Source: Agrobacterium sp. a22-2 (lineage in GTDB: Bacteria > Pseudomonadota > Alphaproteobacteria > Rhizobiales > Rhizobiaceae). From it: a stretch of 64,000 nt of DNA. The stretch covers positions 248,001 to 312,000 of the forward strand of contig NZ_JAAXMM010000004.1 in the NCBI RefSeq assembly GCF_012276985.1. Direction: 5' to 3'. Under the pieces are notes generated by a model that had not been told where the DNA came from, ran no database searches, and worked only from the letters and a program-made list of their open reading frames with translations. Each line of letters starts with the position of its first letter. Position 1 is the first letter of the stretch. Positions 43,704-51,715 of the stretch are shown piece after piece. A program made the translations under genes and the position numbers.

Positions 43704-46700
43704 ATGCCAGCCATCATCAAGCCTTCGCGCCTTGCTGCCGCCATCCGCACCGAGCCGGTGCCGCAGGGTGGGCTGATCACCGTATCGGCCTTTCTGCTGT
43801 TCGACTTCGAGAACCCCCGCGACTTCCTGACCGAGCAGGCGCTCTGGCCGATGGTCACCGAGCAGATGCCGTCCGGCATCTTCGACAAGGGCAGCCTCAA
43901 GCCTAGGGGTGAGTGGATCGTCGCCGGCGCGGCGCTGGCGCCGGGGTCGGAGCCTGTTCAAGGTGTGCGCGTCACGGCGCGGCTTGGATCTGCGGAAAAG
44001 CACCTGGCCGTTTTCGGTGATCGGTTCTGGCGCTTGACGGAGCGCGGCATCGTCATGACCGAAGCGCTGCCCTTCGACCGGATGCCGATCGACGAGGCCC
44101 ATGCATTCGGCGGGCAGCGATTCAGCGAGAATACCCGCGGCAAAGGCCACGATGCGCGTGCCATTCTCGAGGCAGGCTATGACGCGCCACTGCCGAATGT
44201 CGAGGCGGCGGGTCGGTTGATCCGGTTCATCGACGACATGCCGCATCCCGCCCATTTCGGGCCGTTTGCGCCCGATTACGCGGCGCGCATGCGCTATGCC
44301 GGGACCTATGACCAGGCTTGGATCCAGACACGGGCGCCGATGGCACCGGACGACTTCAATCCGCTCTTTCATTGCGACGCGCCGCTCGATCAGCGGCTGG
44401 ACGGCCATTTTGCCGGCAACGAAGAGTTTTTCGTGGCTGGAATGACCCGCGGCGGGCAGGCTGCCGGGCGTCTGCCCGATGTCGTCGTGCGCGGTTTTGT
44501 CCATCGCCCGGCCGACGACAGTTTCACCGAGATCCGCATGGTCTGCGATACCGTCACCCTGTTTCCCAATGTGACCAAGGCGGTGATGGCTTTTCGCGGT
44601 CTGGTCCAGTGCCGGGATTCGTTCGGGGAGGATATCGGAACCGTTCTGCTGGCCTTCGAAAACCGCGAGGATGTTCCCCGGCCGGCGGACTATTATCTGC
44701 ACATCTTTCGCATGCGGACCGACAAGCAAGAGGCGCACAAGCATGCGCTGTCCGATTTCCAGCTGATGCCACATCGGGAAGCGACGGAGATCGCGGCGCG
44801 CCGGGCCATGCGGTTGCGCAAGGCACAGGACGATCGCGTGCTGTTCATGGAAAACCAGAACTGGGCGGCCCGCAGGGCCTTTGCCGACGAGGGCCTGTCG
44901 CCGTCACTTGTTCCGCCGCCGATGATCGCGGCGATCGACGACCTGCCGCTCGTCGCCATGCCGACGCGGGCCGATATGGAGCGCGGCGATTTCGATCTTG
45001 CCGAACTGATCGACGATATCGAAAAGCTCGACAAAGCGCTTCGAGCCAAGAGCGACCTCGAAATGGCGCGTACCGAACTTGTGCGCCGCTCCGTGGTGCG
45101 CAGCGCGCCGCATCACCTGTTGCCACCCTTGATGCTGGAGCCGCTGGTCTCTGACGAGAACATGGCAAGATTTGCCGATCTGTCGCCGGAGGCAGCGATC
45201 GACGGCATGGACTTCGAGGCCGCATTTGCGGAGCGGCCGGCGCCGATCGCCGACGAATTTTCCAGTGCCGCTGGAGAAGAACTCTCGCGGTCGATCGCCG
45301 AAGCATTCCAGCGTCTGGACGGACCGCAATCGGTCGATCCGCAGGCTGTGGAGGACCAGTATGCCAAGGCCTGCGCCCGTGCCCTGGGACTGCCCGAGGG
45401 GTCGCTGTTTCACGAATTGCGCCAATCGCTTGGCATCATCGCTCCGGGACTGGGAAGGGAAGGGCCGGTTGCGGATCCGGCCGAACCGAATTTCATCAAG
45501 GAGCTTTACGAGCGCATGAGCGCGATCGGCGAGATCCGGCTCGATGCCGCAGACGGCGTCGCGGCAGCGGGGCTCGCGCCATTGCCGGACGATGCCGGTG
45601 GCGATCCTGGTGCCCTCGACACAGCGCTGGTCGGTCTGTCCGATAGGCTCTCGTCGCTGGCATCGGGTGGAGTGGAAAACGAGGGCGACACTTCGCTGAA
45701 CGCCATTCTGGCCGATTTGCAGGCTTCTATTCCGGCCGGTCGCCGTCAAGAAGGCGCAGCCACGATCGGCGCGACCCTGTCGCAGAAGACGTCAGACGTG
45801 CTGGCAACGCTGGAGGAGACGGAGACCGACACGCAGGACGCGATCGGCCAGTCCCGCCGGCTGTCGCCGGCGGCCTTGTTTCCGATGGAACCGTTCCATC
45901 CTGATGTGTCCGAACGGTTCGGGCGGTTCATTGCCGAGCGACTGGCGGAGGGGCAGGGGTTTCGCGGCGCGGATCTTGCCGGCGCGGATCTGCGTGGCAT
46001 CGATCTGAGCGGGCTCGATCTGCGCGCCACCTTCTTCGAACGCTGTGATCTGCGCGGGGCCAACCTGTCGGGTGCGGATCTGGAAGGGGCCGTGTTCACC
46101 GAGGCCAATCTGGAAGGCGCCGATCTGACATCGGCGCGTCTGAACAGTGCCAATCTCAGCAAGTCCCGGCTGTCTGGCGCCCGGCTGGACGGCTGTAGCT
46201 TTGAAGGCAGCACGTTGATCCAGGTGGCATTGGTGGACGCCTCCCTGCGCGGTTCGCGCTTCTCCCAGGTGACCTTCATCGAATGCGATCTCCAGCACGC
46301 CGATTTCACCGGCGCCTTGTTGGCCGACATGCAATTCCTGCGCGGCAAAGCGGACGGCATTATCCTGGAAAACGCCAGGATGGCCCGCGCGGCGATTTTG
46401 CAGCTGTCCATGAAGGCCGGCAATTTCTCGGCCGCCCATTTCGAGCGGACAACCTTTGCGGAAGTGGCCGCGCCGGCTGCCAATTTCACCAAAGCCGTTC
46501 TGTCCGAATCCGGTTTTCTCGGCGATTGCGATCTCTCCGGCGGGAATTTTGCCGGGCTTGTGGCCAGCAGTTCTTCATGGAGCAAGGCACGGCTTGCCCA
46601 GTCCTGTTTTCTGCAGGCCGAATGCGACGGTTGTTTCTTCAATGGCTGCGAGATGTCGGAGTCGGATCTGCGGCTTGCATCCTTCCGGAACGCCCGCCTG

Positions 46701-46901
46701 GACAAATCGGTTCTGGCCGGCTGCGACCTGTTTGCCGCCAATCTCTATGCCGCCTCGCTCGGTGGCTGCGATCTGACACGGGCCTCGCTGCGCAGCGCGA
46801 ACCTGTTCCTGGCCAATCTCGATGGAGCGCGCCTGGGCAGTTGCGATCTGACCGGCGCCAATCTCGGCAAAACGATGATGGAGCGCGCGACAGATGCCTA
46901 A
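43704..46901 (+). CDS. DUF2169 domain - pentapeptide-repeat protein
   Basis: 1065 aa. The N-terminal region (about 1-370) matches the DUF2169 family by the segments WIVAGAALAPG, FGDRFWRL, AFGGQRFSENTRGKGHDA and FRMRTDKQEAHKHALSDFQ. An Ala/Asp-rich linker runs to about 750, and residues 752-1057 are consecutive A(D/N)LxG pentapeptide repeats forming a right-handed quadrilateral beta-helix. DUF2169 proteins act as adaptors that load effectors or tips onto VgrG/PAAR spikes in other T6SS loci. GAGAGGAAAGGGG precedes the ATG. It overlaps the next gene by 8 nt and opens the spike operon. Confidence 0.85.
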   Translation: MPAIIKPSRLAAAIRTEPVPQGGLITVSAFLLFDFENPRDFLTEQALWPMVTEQMPSGIFDKGSLKPRGEWIVAGAALAPGSEPVQGVRVTARLGSAEKHLAVFGDRFWRLTERGIVMTEALPFDRMPIDEAHAFGGQRFSENTRGKGHDARAILEAGYDAPLPNVEAAGRLIRFIDDMPHPAHFGPFAPDYAARMRYAGTYDQAWIQTRAPMAPDDFNPLFHCDAPLDQRLDGHFAGNEEFFVAGMTRGGQAAGRLPDVVVRGFVHRPADDSFTEIRMVCDTVTLFPNVTKAVMAFRGLVQCRDSFGEDIGTVLLAFENREDVPRPADYYLHIFRMRTDKQEAHKHALSDFQLMPHREATEIAARRAMRLRKAQDDRVLFMENQNWAARRAFADEGLSPSLVPPPMIAAIDDLPLVAMPTRADMERGDFDLAELIDDIEKLDKALRAKSDLEMARTELVRRSVVRSAPHHLLPPLMLEPLVSDENMARFADLSPEAAIDGMDFEAAFAERPAPIADEFSSAAGEELSRSIAEAFQRLDGPQSVDPQAVEDQYAKACARALGLPEGSLFHELRQSLGIIAPGLGREGPVADPAEPNFIKELYERMSAIGEIRLDAADGVAAAGLAPLPDDAGGDPGALDTALVGLSDRLSSLASGGVENEGDTSLNAILADLQASIPAGRRQEGAATIGATLSQKTSDVLATLEETETDTQDAIGQSRRLSPAALFPMEPFHPDVSERFGRFIAERLAEGQGFRGADLAGADLRGIDLSGLDLRATFFERCDLRGANLSGADLEGAVFTEANLEGADLTSARLNSANLSKSRLSGARLDGCSFEGSTLIQVALVDASLRGSRFSQVTFIECDLQHADFTGALLADMQFLRGKADGIILENARMARAAILQLSMKAGNFSAAHFERTTFAEVAAPAANFTKAVLSESGFLGDCDLSGGNFAGLVASSSSWSKARLAQSCFLQAECDGCFFNGCEMSESDLRLASFRNARLDKSVLAGCDLFAANLYAASLGGCDLTRASLRSANLFLANLDGARLGSCDLTGANLGKTMMERATDA

Positions 46902-48009
46902 GGGCCTTGCAAAGACCGTGACCACCAGAGGAGATATCCTCGACTATCTGGCGCATCGCCAGCAGATCGTCGCCAAGGATGCAGGCGGGCTTGATCTTTC
47001 AGGCGCGGTGCTGGCCGAGGCGATGTTTGTCAGCTGCGATTTCAAGGGATGCGATTTTTCGAGCGCCGATCTGTCGAATGCCACGTTCACCTCCTGCAAT
47101 CTGTCGGGATCGGTATTTTCGGGCGCGGTCCTGACCTCGACCACCTTTGTCGACTGTGGCCTGGATGCCGCCGATTTCCGGGATTGCGATCTGTCGCAGA
47201 CGCAGTTCATGGCAGGCACGGCGGCCGGGGCGGCCTTCGAGGGTGCGAACCTGGAACGCACGGTGTTTGCCAAGACCACTCTCTCCGGCAGCGATTTCAG
47301 CGATTGCGCGATGGAGCGCAGCTCTTTCCTCGACTGCGATATCGCCGGCATGTCGCTGGCCGACAGCGTGCTGAACACCGTGACGATTACCAAGGCGGCC
47401 CTGAACGCCGTCGATCTCTCCGGCACCCATGTCGATACCGGCCTTTTTGCTGAAGCGGATATGTCGGACATGGATCTCTCCGGCCAGTCCTGGCAACGCT
47501 GCACATTCTTTCAGGGGAATTTCTCCGGCACGCGCCTGAATGGTGCCCGGCTCGGCGGCAGTATCTTTGCGCAATGCGATTTCCAAGGTGCGACGCTGTC
47601 GGGCGTCGGGGCCAATTCGGCGTGCTTCACGCAAAGCCGCCTGGAGGGCGTCGATCTTTCGGGGAGCGACCTGACTCTCGCCAATTTTTACCAGGCGAAA
47701 CTGTCGGGCGCGGTTCTCAATGCGAGCCAGCTTTTTTCGGCGGTCTTCATCGAGGCGGACTGCCGCGGCACGCAGATGGAAAAATGCGATCTCAGGCAGG
47801 CTGACCTGTCGCTCGCCGCTCTGGGCGGTGCCACACTGACGGGCTCGGATTTCTCGAATACGAAGTTTCATGCAGCCGAAACCGGCGGTACGCTGTTTCT
47901 CGGCAGTTCTGGGAGCACGATCGGAACGGATCAGGATCGGGCCATCGCCGAACTCTATGCGTCGAGCCGGGTCGCACTTTATGGTGACACCCGGGAAGGG
48001 AGGGGCTGA
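46894..48009 (+). CDS. Pentapeptide-repeat protein
   Basis: 371 aa, almost entirely pentapeptide repeats from about residue 25 to 340 (patterns such as CDFKGCDFSSADLSNATFTS and DLSGSDLTLANFYQAKLSG), which should form a long right-handed beta-helix. There is no signal peptide and no membrane helix. It overlaps the preceding DUF2169-pentapeptide gene by 8 nt and is 2 bp from the PAAR-like gene. The two repeat regions may associate, but whether the protein is a chaperone, a spike component or an exported cargo cannot be told from sequence. Confidence 0.85.
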   Translation: MPKGLAKTVTTRGDILDYLAHRQQIVAKDAGGLDLSGAVLAEAMFVSCDFKGCDFSSADLSNATFTSCNLSGSVFSGAVLTSTTFVDCGLDAADFRDCDLSQTQFMAGTAAGAAFEGANLERTVFAKTTLSGSDFSDCAMERSSFLDCDIAGMSLADSVLNTVTITKAALNAVDLSGTHVDTGLFAEADMSDMDLSGQSWQRCTFFQGNFSGTRLNGARLGGSIFAQCDFQGATLSGVGANSACFTQSRLEGVDLSGSDLTLANFYQAKLSGAVLNASQLFSAVFIEADCRGTQMEKCDLRQADLSLAALGGATLTGSDFSNTKFHAAETGGTLFLGSSGSTIGTDQDRAIAELYASSRVALYGDTREGRG

Positions 48010-48011
48010 GC

Positions 48012-48416
48012 ATGCCGTTCGTCAATTCGCAGGGACCCATACCCGGCATGGATTTTTCCGTGCCCGATGTCTACCTTCAGCCGACGCCGGTCGGGCCTAT
48101 TCCCATTCCGCTGTTCAGCATGGGCATGCGGGCGACCGAGATCCCGACCAATTTCCGCTGTCTCATTTCCTGCATGCCGTCGCACAACATGATGAATGTC
48201 GCGCCGGTGACCATCAGCGGCCCCGGTCCGGGCGTCGCCTCCGGCATGGTCTGTTCAAATAGCCGCAATGTGAAGGGCTCGGTCAAGTTCTTCATTCAGG
48301 CGATGCCTGCCACGCGGGCTCTGATGGATCCGACGGTGCAGAACGGCGTTTCGCCCAACTCGGTCGGCACGACCATCGTGCCGTCGCAGATCAGGCTGCT
48401 CAATCCGAGCGGGTGA
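48012..48416 (+). CDS. PAAR-like DUF4150 domain protein (spike tip)
   Basis: 134 aa. The sequence MPFVNSQGPIPGMDFSVPDVYLQPTPVGPIPIPLF, then SGPGPGVASGMVCSNSRNVKGS, is characteristic of the DUF4150/PAAR-like family, whose members cap the VgrG trimer as canonical PAAR proteins do. Two Cys (in CLISC) and a His lie where metal ligands of the tip could be. There is no C-terminal toxin extension. It is placed just before vgrG in the same operon. Confidence 0.85.
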   Translation: MPFVNSQGPIPGMDFSVPDVYLQPTPVGPIPIPLFSMGMRATEIPTNFRCLISCMPSHNMMNVAPVTISGPGPGVASGMVCSNSRNVKGSVKFFIQAMPATRALMDPTVQNGVSPNSVGTTIVPSQIRLLNPSG

Positions 48417-48465
48417 AATTCCAAAAACGCCACGACGACATGATTACAGGCCAGGTTTTGAAGGG

Positions 48466-49992
48466 ATGAGCGCCATGGATGCCGCACAGGAAATAACGAT
48501 CACCCTGCCGAATGTCGATGCGGGTGCTGTCTATGCCGACCGGGTCCGCGGCCGCGAGGCGCTGAGCCAGACATACGAATTTGAAGTGGATGTCCTGTCG
48601 CCCAAGGTGCTGGATATCGATGCGATGCTGGGAAAAGCCGCGACGCTGAAAGTGCGCGTGCTGGACGAGACCGCGACGGTGCATGGTGTGGTGCAATCGG
48701 CGCAAAGTCTCGACCCCACCAAGAACCGGGAATTCTGCTATCGTTTCCTGATCGTGCCCGCCTTGGCGATGATGCGCCACAGCACGCAAAACCAGGTCTA
48801 CGGCACCGATCGCGACGTGAGCGTGATCGACATCGTGGAAAATGAACTGAAAGACGCCATCAAGCGCGCGTCGGCCACCGGCGGCAGCCGGTCTGATCGA
48901 CGCATCACCTATCGCATGATGGCGGCCGGCGAATATCCGAAGCTGGATTTCGTGATGCAGTACCGGGAGAACGATTTCGATTTCATCTCGCGGCTCTGCG
49001 AGAAATTCGGCATCTTCTACGCCTTCGATCAGAGTGGCGATCGGGAGGAAGTGCTGTTTTGCGATAGGAACGTTCATTTCCAGCGGGTTTCCGGCAACAG
49101 CGTCAGCGGCGACATTGCCTATCGCAATGCGGCGCACACGCTGGGTGAGGGAGGATTTGCCATCCGCTCCTTCAATTCCGTTCACACAGCTGGTGCCGGC
49201 CAGTTCCAGTTGCGCGAGTATAACGACGAAACGCCAAGCGTCGATCTAAGGGTTTCCGCCAGCGCGCCTTTCGCCAGCCATGGCGTTGAGGTGTCGTACG
49301 GCGAAAACTATCGCACCACCAGCGAAGGCAAGATGCTTGTCAAGCTTCATGCGGAACGGGCTGCCGCCCGGCAGCTGCGGTTTGTCGGAGAGAGCAATAT
49401 TCCGCTTCTGCGGCCAGGCTATTTCTTCACCCTGACCGACCATCCGGACGGTGCCTTCGAGCAGCAGTATGTCGTGACGGAAATCGAGCACCGGATCTGC
49501 GAGCCATCGCCACGCGGTTTCAGCTCGGCGGAAAAAACGGCCGAGCCCTACAGCAACCGCTTTGTCTGCATTCCCTTGAAGACGCCGTACCGGCCGGCCC
49601 TTACCACGCCGAAGCCGGTGGTCCATGGCGTGCTGGTCGCCTTCATCGACGGCCCGGACAATTCGACGCTGGCGCAGATCGACGAATATGGGCGCTATCA
49701 CGTGCGCATTCTGGACGAGGAAAGCGGCCTTTCCGGCGGCATTGCCAGCCATCTGGTGCGCAAGACCGAACCCTATGGCGGTGGCGATGGCTACGGATCC
49801 CATTCCGTGCTGCTGGTCGGAACGGAGATCGTCCTGTCCTTCATCAACGGTGATCCGGACCGGCCGCTGATCGTCGGTGCGTTGTCGAATGCCGAGAAGA
49901 ACAACACGGTTGTCGACAGCAACGCCGGTGTGGCGCATCGTACGCGCACGGCATCCGGAATCATTTTCGAATTCAACGACGGCGCCCTCTGA
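48466..49992 (+). CDS. vgrG: T6SS spike protein VgrG (TssI), short form
   Basis: 508 aa. It has the gp27-like hub (SQTYEFEVDVLSPK, VHGVVQSAQ, MQYRENDFDFISRLCEKFGIFYAF) and the gp5 OB-fold (ISQIDEYGRYHVRI-type, with VGTEIVLSFINGDPDRPLIVGALSNAEKNN). It stops soon after HRTRTASGIIFEFNDGAL, before the long C-terminal beta-helix (DUF2345 region) found in most VgrG proteins. The stop is genuine: the next gene begins 34 nt later with its own GGAAAG ribosome site. The trimer sits on top of the Hcp tube and carries the tip. Confidence 0.93.
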   Translation: MSAMDAAQEITITLPNVDAGAVYADRVRGREALSQTYEFEVDVLSPKVLDIDAMLGKAATLKVRVLDETATVHGVVQSAQSLDPTKNREFCYRFLIVPALAMMRHSTQNQVYGTDRDVSVIDIVENELKDAIKRASATGGSRSDRRITYRMMAAGEYPKLDFVMQYRENDFDFISRLCEKFGIFYAFDQSGDREEVLFCDRNVHFQRVSGNSVSGDIAYRNAAHTLGEGGFAIRSFNSVHTAGAGQFQLREYNDETPSVDLRVSASAPFASHGVEVSYGENYRTTSEGKMLVKLHAERAAARQLRFVGESNIPLLRPGYFFTLTDHPDGAFEQQYVVTEIEHRICEPSPRGFSSAEKTAEPYSNRFVCIPLKTPYRPALTTPKPVVHGVLVAFIDGPDNSTLAQIDEYGRYHVRILDEESGLSGGIASHLVRKTEPYGGGDGYGSHSVLLVGTEIVLSFINGDPDRPLIVGALSNAEKNNTVVDSNAGVAHRTRTASGIIFEFNDGAL

Positions 49993-50026
49993 CCGGCGGA
50001 TCCTCGTGAACTGAAAGGAAAGAGAA

Positions 50027-51019
50027 ATGGCTCTCGCATCCACTCCCGGCAAAGGCCCGCGGACGTCGATCCAGAACGGCTCCGCCCATCTGTTCGTTCC
50101 CTATTCGGCGGGAACAAACGCCCGCAGTACGGCCGACGATTCCCGCAAGCCCGGCGCCTATTTCCGTCTGGGCGGCTATTCCGGCGTAGAGACGGCGGCG
50201 ATCGCCGCCGACAGCACGCAGCCGGGTTCGGGCGACAATCTCGCCAATTTCTATCCGCGCCAGCACCTGACCGACACCGGCACCAATGCCGTCGAGTTTG
50301 CCGCAGGCGAGGGCTCGAGTTACAAAGGCGGCATCATGCTGTCGTGCGACGGTCGCATGCTGATGCGCGCTGGCGAGAAATTCTACCTTCATGCCAAATC
50401 CGCGATGCACGTGGACACCGAGAGCACCCTGACGGTTTATGCCGCCGACGCCATCAAAGTGGAATCCGGCGTGTCGATGACGCTTCAGACGTACAATGCC
50501 GGGCCGATCACGATCAGCGCCGATGAAGGGAAGGGGTCGATCACCCAGAAGAGCGTCAAGTCATTGAAGGAAGTCAACGGCAACGATTACACGTATGTCA
50601 CAGCGGACAGCTACACCTATACCAAAGCCGATTCCTATTCTTACCGATTGGGCCGGCAGGAAAGCGTTACGCTGGGTGGAACGTTGAGCCTGTTCATCGG
50701 CGGTACTATGTCGGTCAATGTCGGGGCGACTCTTTCGATCAAGCTGGCCTATGACGCGACTATCTATGTTGGCAAGCTTGATCTCGGCTACAGCAAGATC
50801 GATTTCTGCACTTTGAAAACGGAGATCAAGGCGGGCAAGATCGAGACGACAGCGACAAAAGTGACGTCCACGCTCACCACGTCCGCGCTGAATGCGATCG
50901 AGGCCAAGACGGGCGCTATCACTGCGATTTCCAACGGTATCGACAATGTCAAGGCTGGGCTCGAGGCCAAGGTGAATGGCCTGTCCAATAATCTCTCCGG
51001 CCTTTTCATGGTGACGTGA
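50027..51019 (+). CDS. Beta-structured protein, possible detached VgrG needle
   Basis: 330 aa, not a family I can name with certainty. The N-terminal 90 residues are low-complexity (SAGTNARSTADDSRKPGAYF). The rest consists of short alternating beta strands with regular small and Thr-rich turns (LMRAGEKFYLHAKSAMHVDTESTLTV, TLGGTLSLFIGGTMSVNVGATLSIKL), resembling the trimeric beta-helix at the C-terminus of VgrG and phage gp5. It directly follows the short VgrG and precedes a DUF3540 gene. I infer that it extends the spike; a separate exported protein is the alternative. Confidence 0.7.
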   Translation: MALASTPGKGPRTSIQNGSAHLFVPYSAGTNARSTADDSRKPGAYFRLGGYSGVETAAIAADSTQPGSGDNLANFYPRQHLTDTGTNAVEFAAGEGSSYKGGIMLSCDGRMLMRAGEKFYLHAKSAMHVDTESTLTVYAADAIKVESGVSMTLQTYNAGPITISADEGKGSITQKSVKSLKEVNGNDYTYVTADSYTYTKADSYSYRLGRQESVTLGGTLSLFIGGTMSVNVGATLSIKLAYDATIYVGKLDLGYSKIDFCTLKTEIKAGKIETTATKVTSTLTTSALNAIEAKTGAITAISNGIDNVKAGLEAKVNGLSNNLSGLFMVT

Positions 51020-51060
51020 TGACTGGCCGACGGAACCGACAGGTAGGGGACTAAACGAAG

Positions 51061-51705
51061 ATGCAAGGTGTCACGCAGGCATTGACGGCCTCCCTGGCCG
51101 GGAAAGAGGCCGACCTTGGCGGGGCCTCCGCCGATGGTCTTTCCCATGCGATCGTAAGGGCTTTCCTGACCGAGACGGATGCCAGTCTCCAGACGCCGGG
51201 TGGCGGTAGCTTAATCGCTCGCCAGGCGGCAAGCTGCCTGCTGGCGCCGGTGATCGGCGATCGGGTGCTGGTCTATACCGATGGCGAGGAGGCCTTTATC
51301 CTGTCCGTTCTCGTGCGTTCGGCCGACCATGCCGCAGAGATTGCCGTGCCGGGCGCAGAGCAGGTGGTTCTCAGGGGCAAGGGTCGTCTCGACATCCACG
51401 CGCCGCATGTCTCGATCGGCACCGGACGGCTCGATGTGGTCGCCAAGGCGCTTTTTCAGGCCGGAGACAGGCTGACCAGCCATTTCAAGCGCATTACTGA
51501 AACCGTGGTCGACAAGGTGATCGGCGCACGGACCATCACCACGCAAGCCGAGACGCGGACCGCGGTGATCCGGGACGTGGAACTGCTGAGTGCCGGCACG
51601 CTGGTGCAGACCGTCGACAATGTCGCCACCCAGAAAAGCGAAATCGCGCTGATCACCGCCAAGCGTGACGTGCGGATCGACGCCGAACGCGTCAGCGTCG
51701 GGTGA
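51061..51705 (+). CDS. DUF3540 domain-containing spike-associated protein
   Basis: 214 aa. The N-terminal part (LIARQAASCLLAPVIGDRVLVYTDGEEAFILSVL) matches the DUF3540 family seen next to VgrG, DUF2169 and DUF4150 genes in other T6SS loci. The C-terminal half has VgrG-tail-like beta repeats (VVLRGKGRLDIHAPHVSIGTGRLDVVAK). Helices with ITETVVDKVIGART follow. It has no signal or membrane segment. The gene ends 10 bp before the TPR gene. Confidence 0.82.
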   Translation: MQGVTQALTASLAGKEADLGGASADGLSHAIVRAFLTETDASLQTPGGGSLIARQAASCLLAPVIGDRVLVYTDGEEAFILSVLVRSADHAAEIAVPGAEQVVLRGKGRLDIHAPHVSIGTGRLDVVAKALFQAGDRLTSHFKRITETVVDKVIGARTITTQAETRTAVIRDVELLSAGTLVQTVDNVATQKSEIALITAKRDVRIDAERVSVG

Positions 51706-51715
51706 GGCGGGCGCG

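Noticed and set aside
45960..47900. CRISPR-like or tandem DNA repeat array
   Set aside because: The periodicity of about 15 bp reflects pentapeptide codons with degenerate DNA sequence. There are no identical repeats with spacers.
49980..50040. Frameshift that split one VgrG into two genes
   Set aside because: There is a clean stop at 49992, a new ribosome site (GGAAAG) and an ATG at 50027, and the second protein begins with its own low-complexity N-terminus rather than a continuing VgrG strand.
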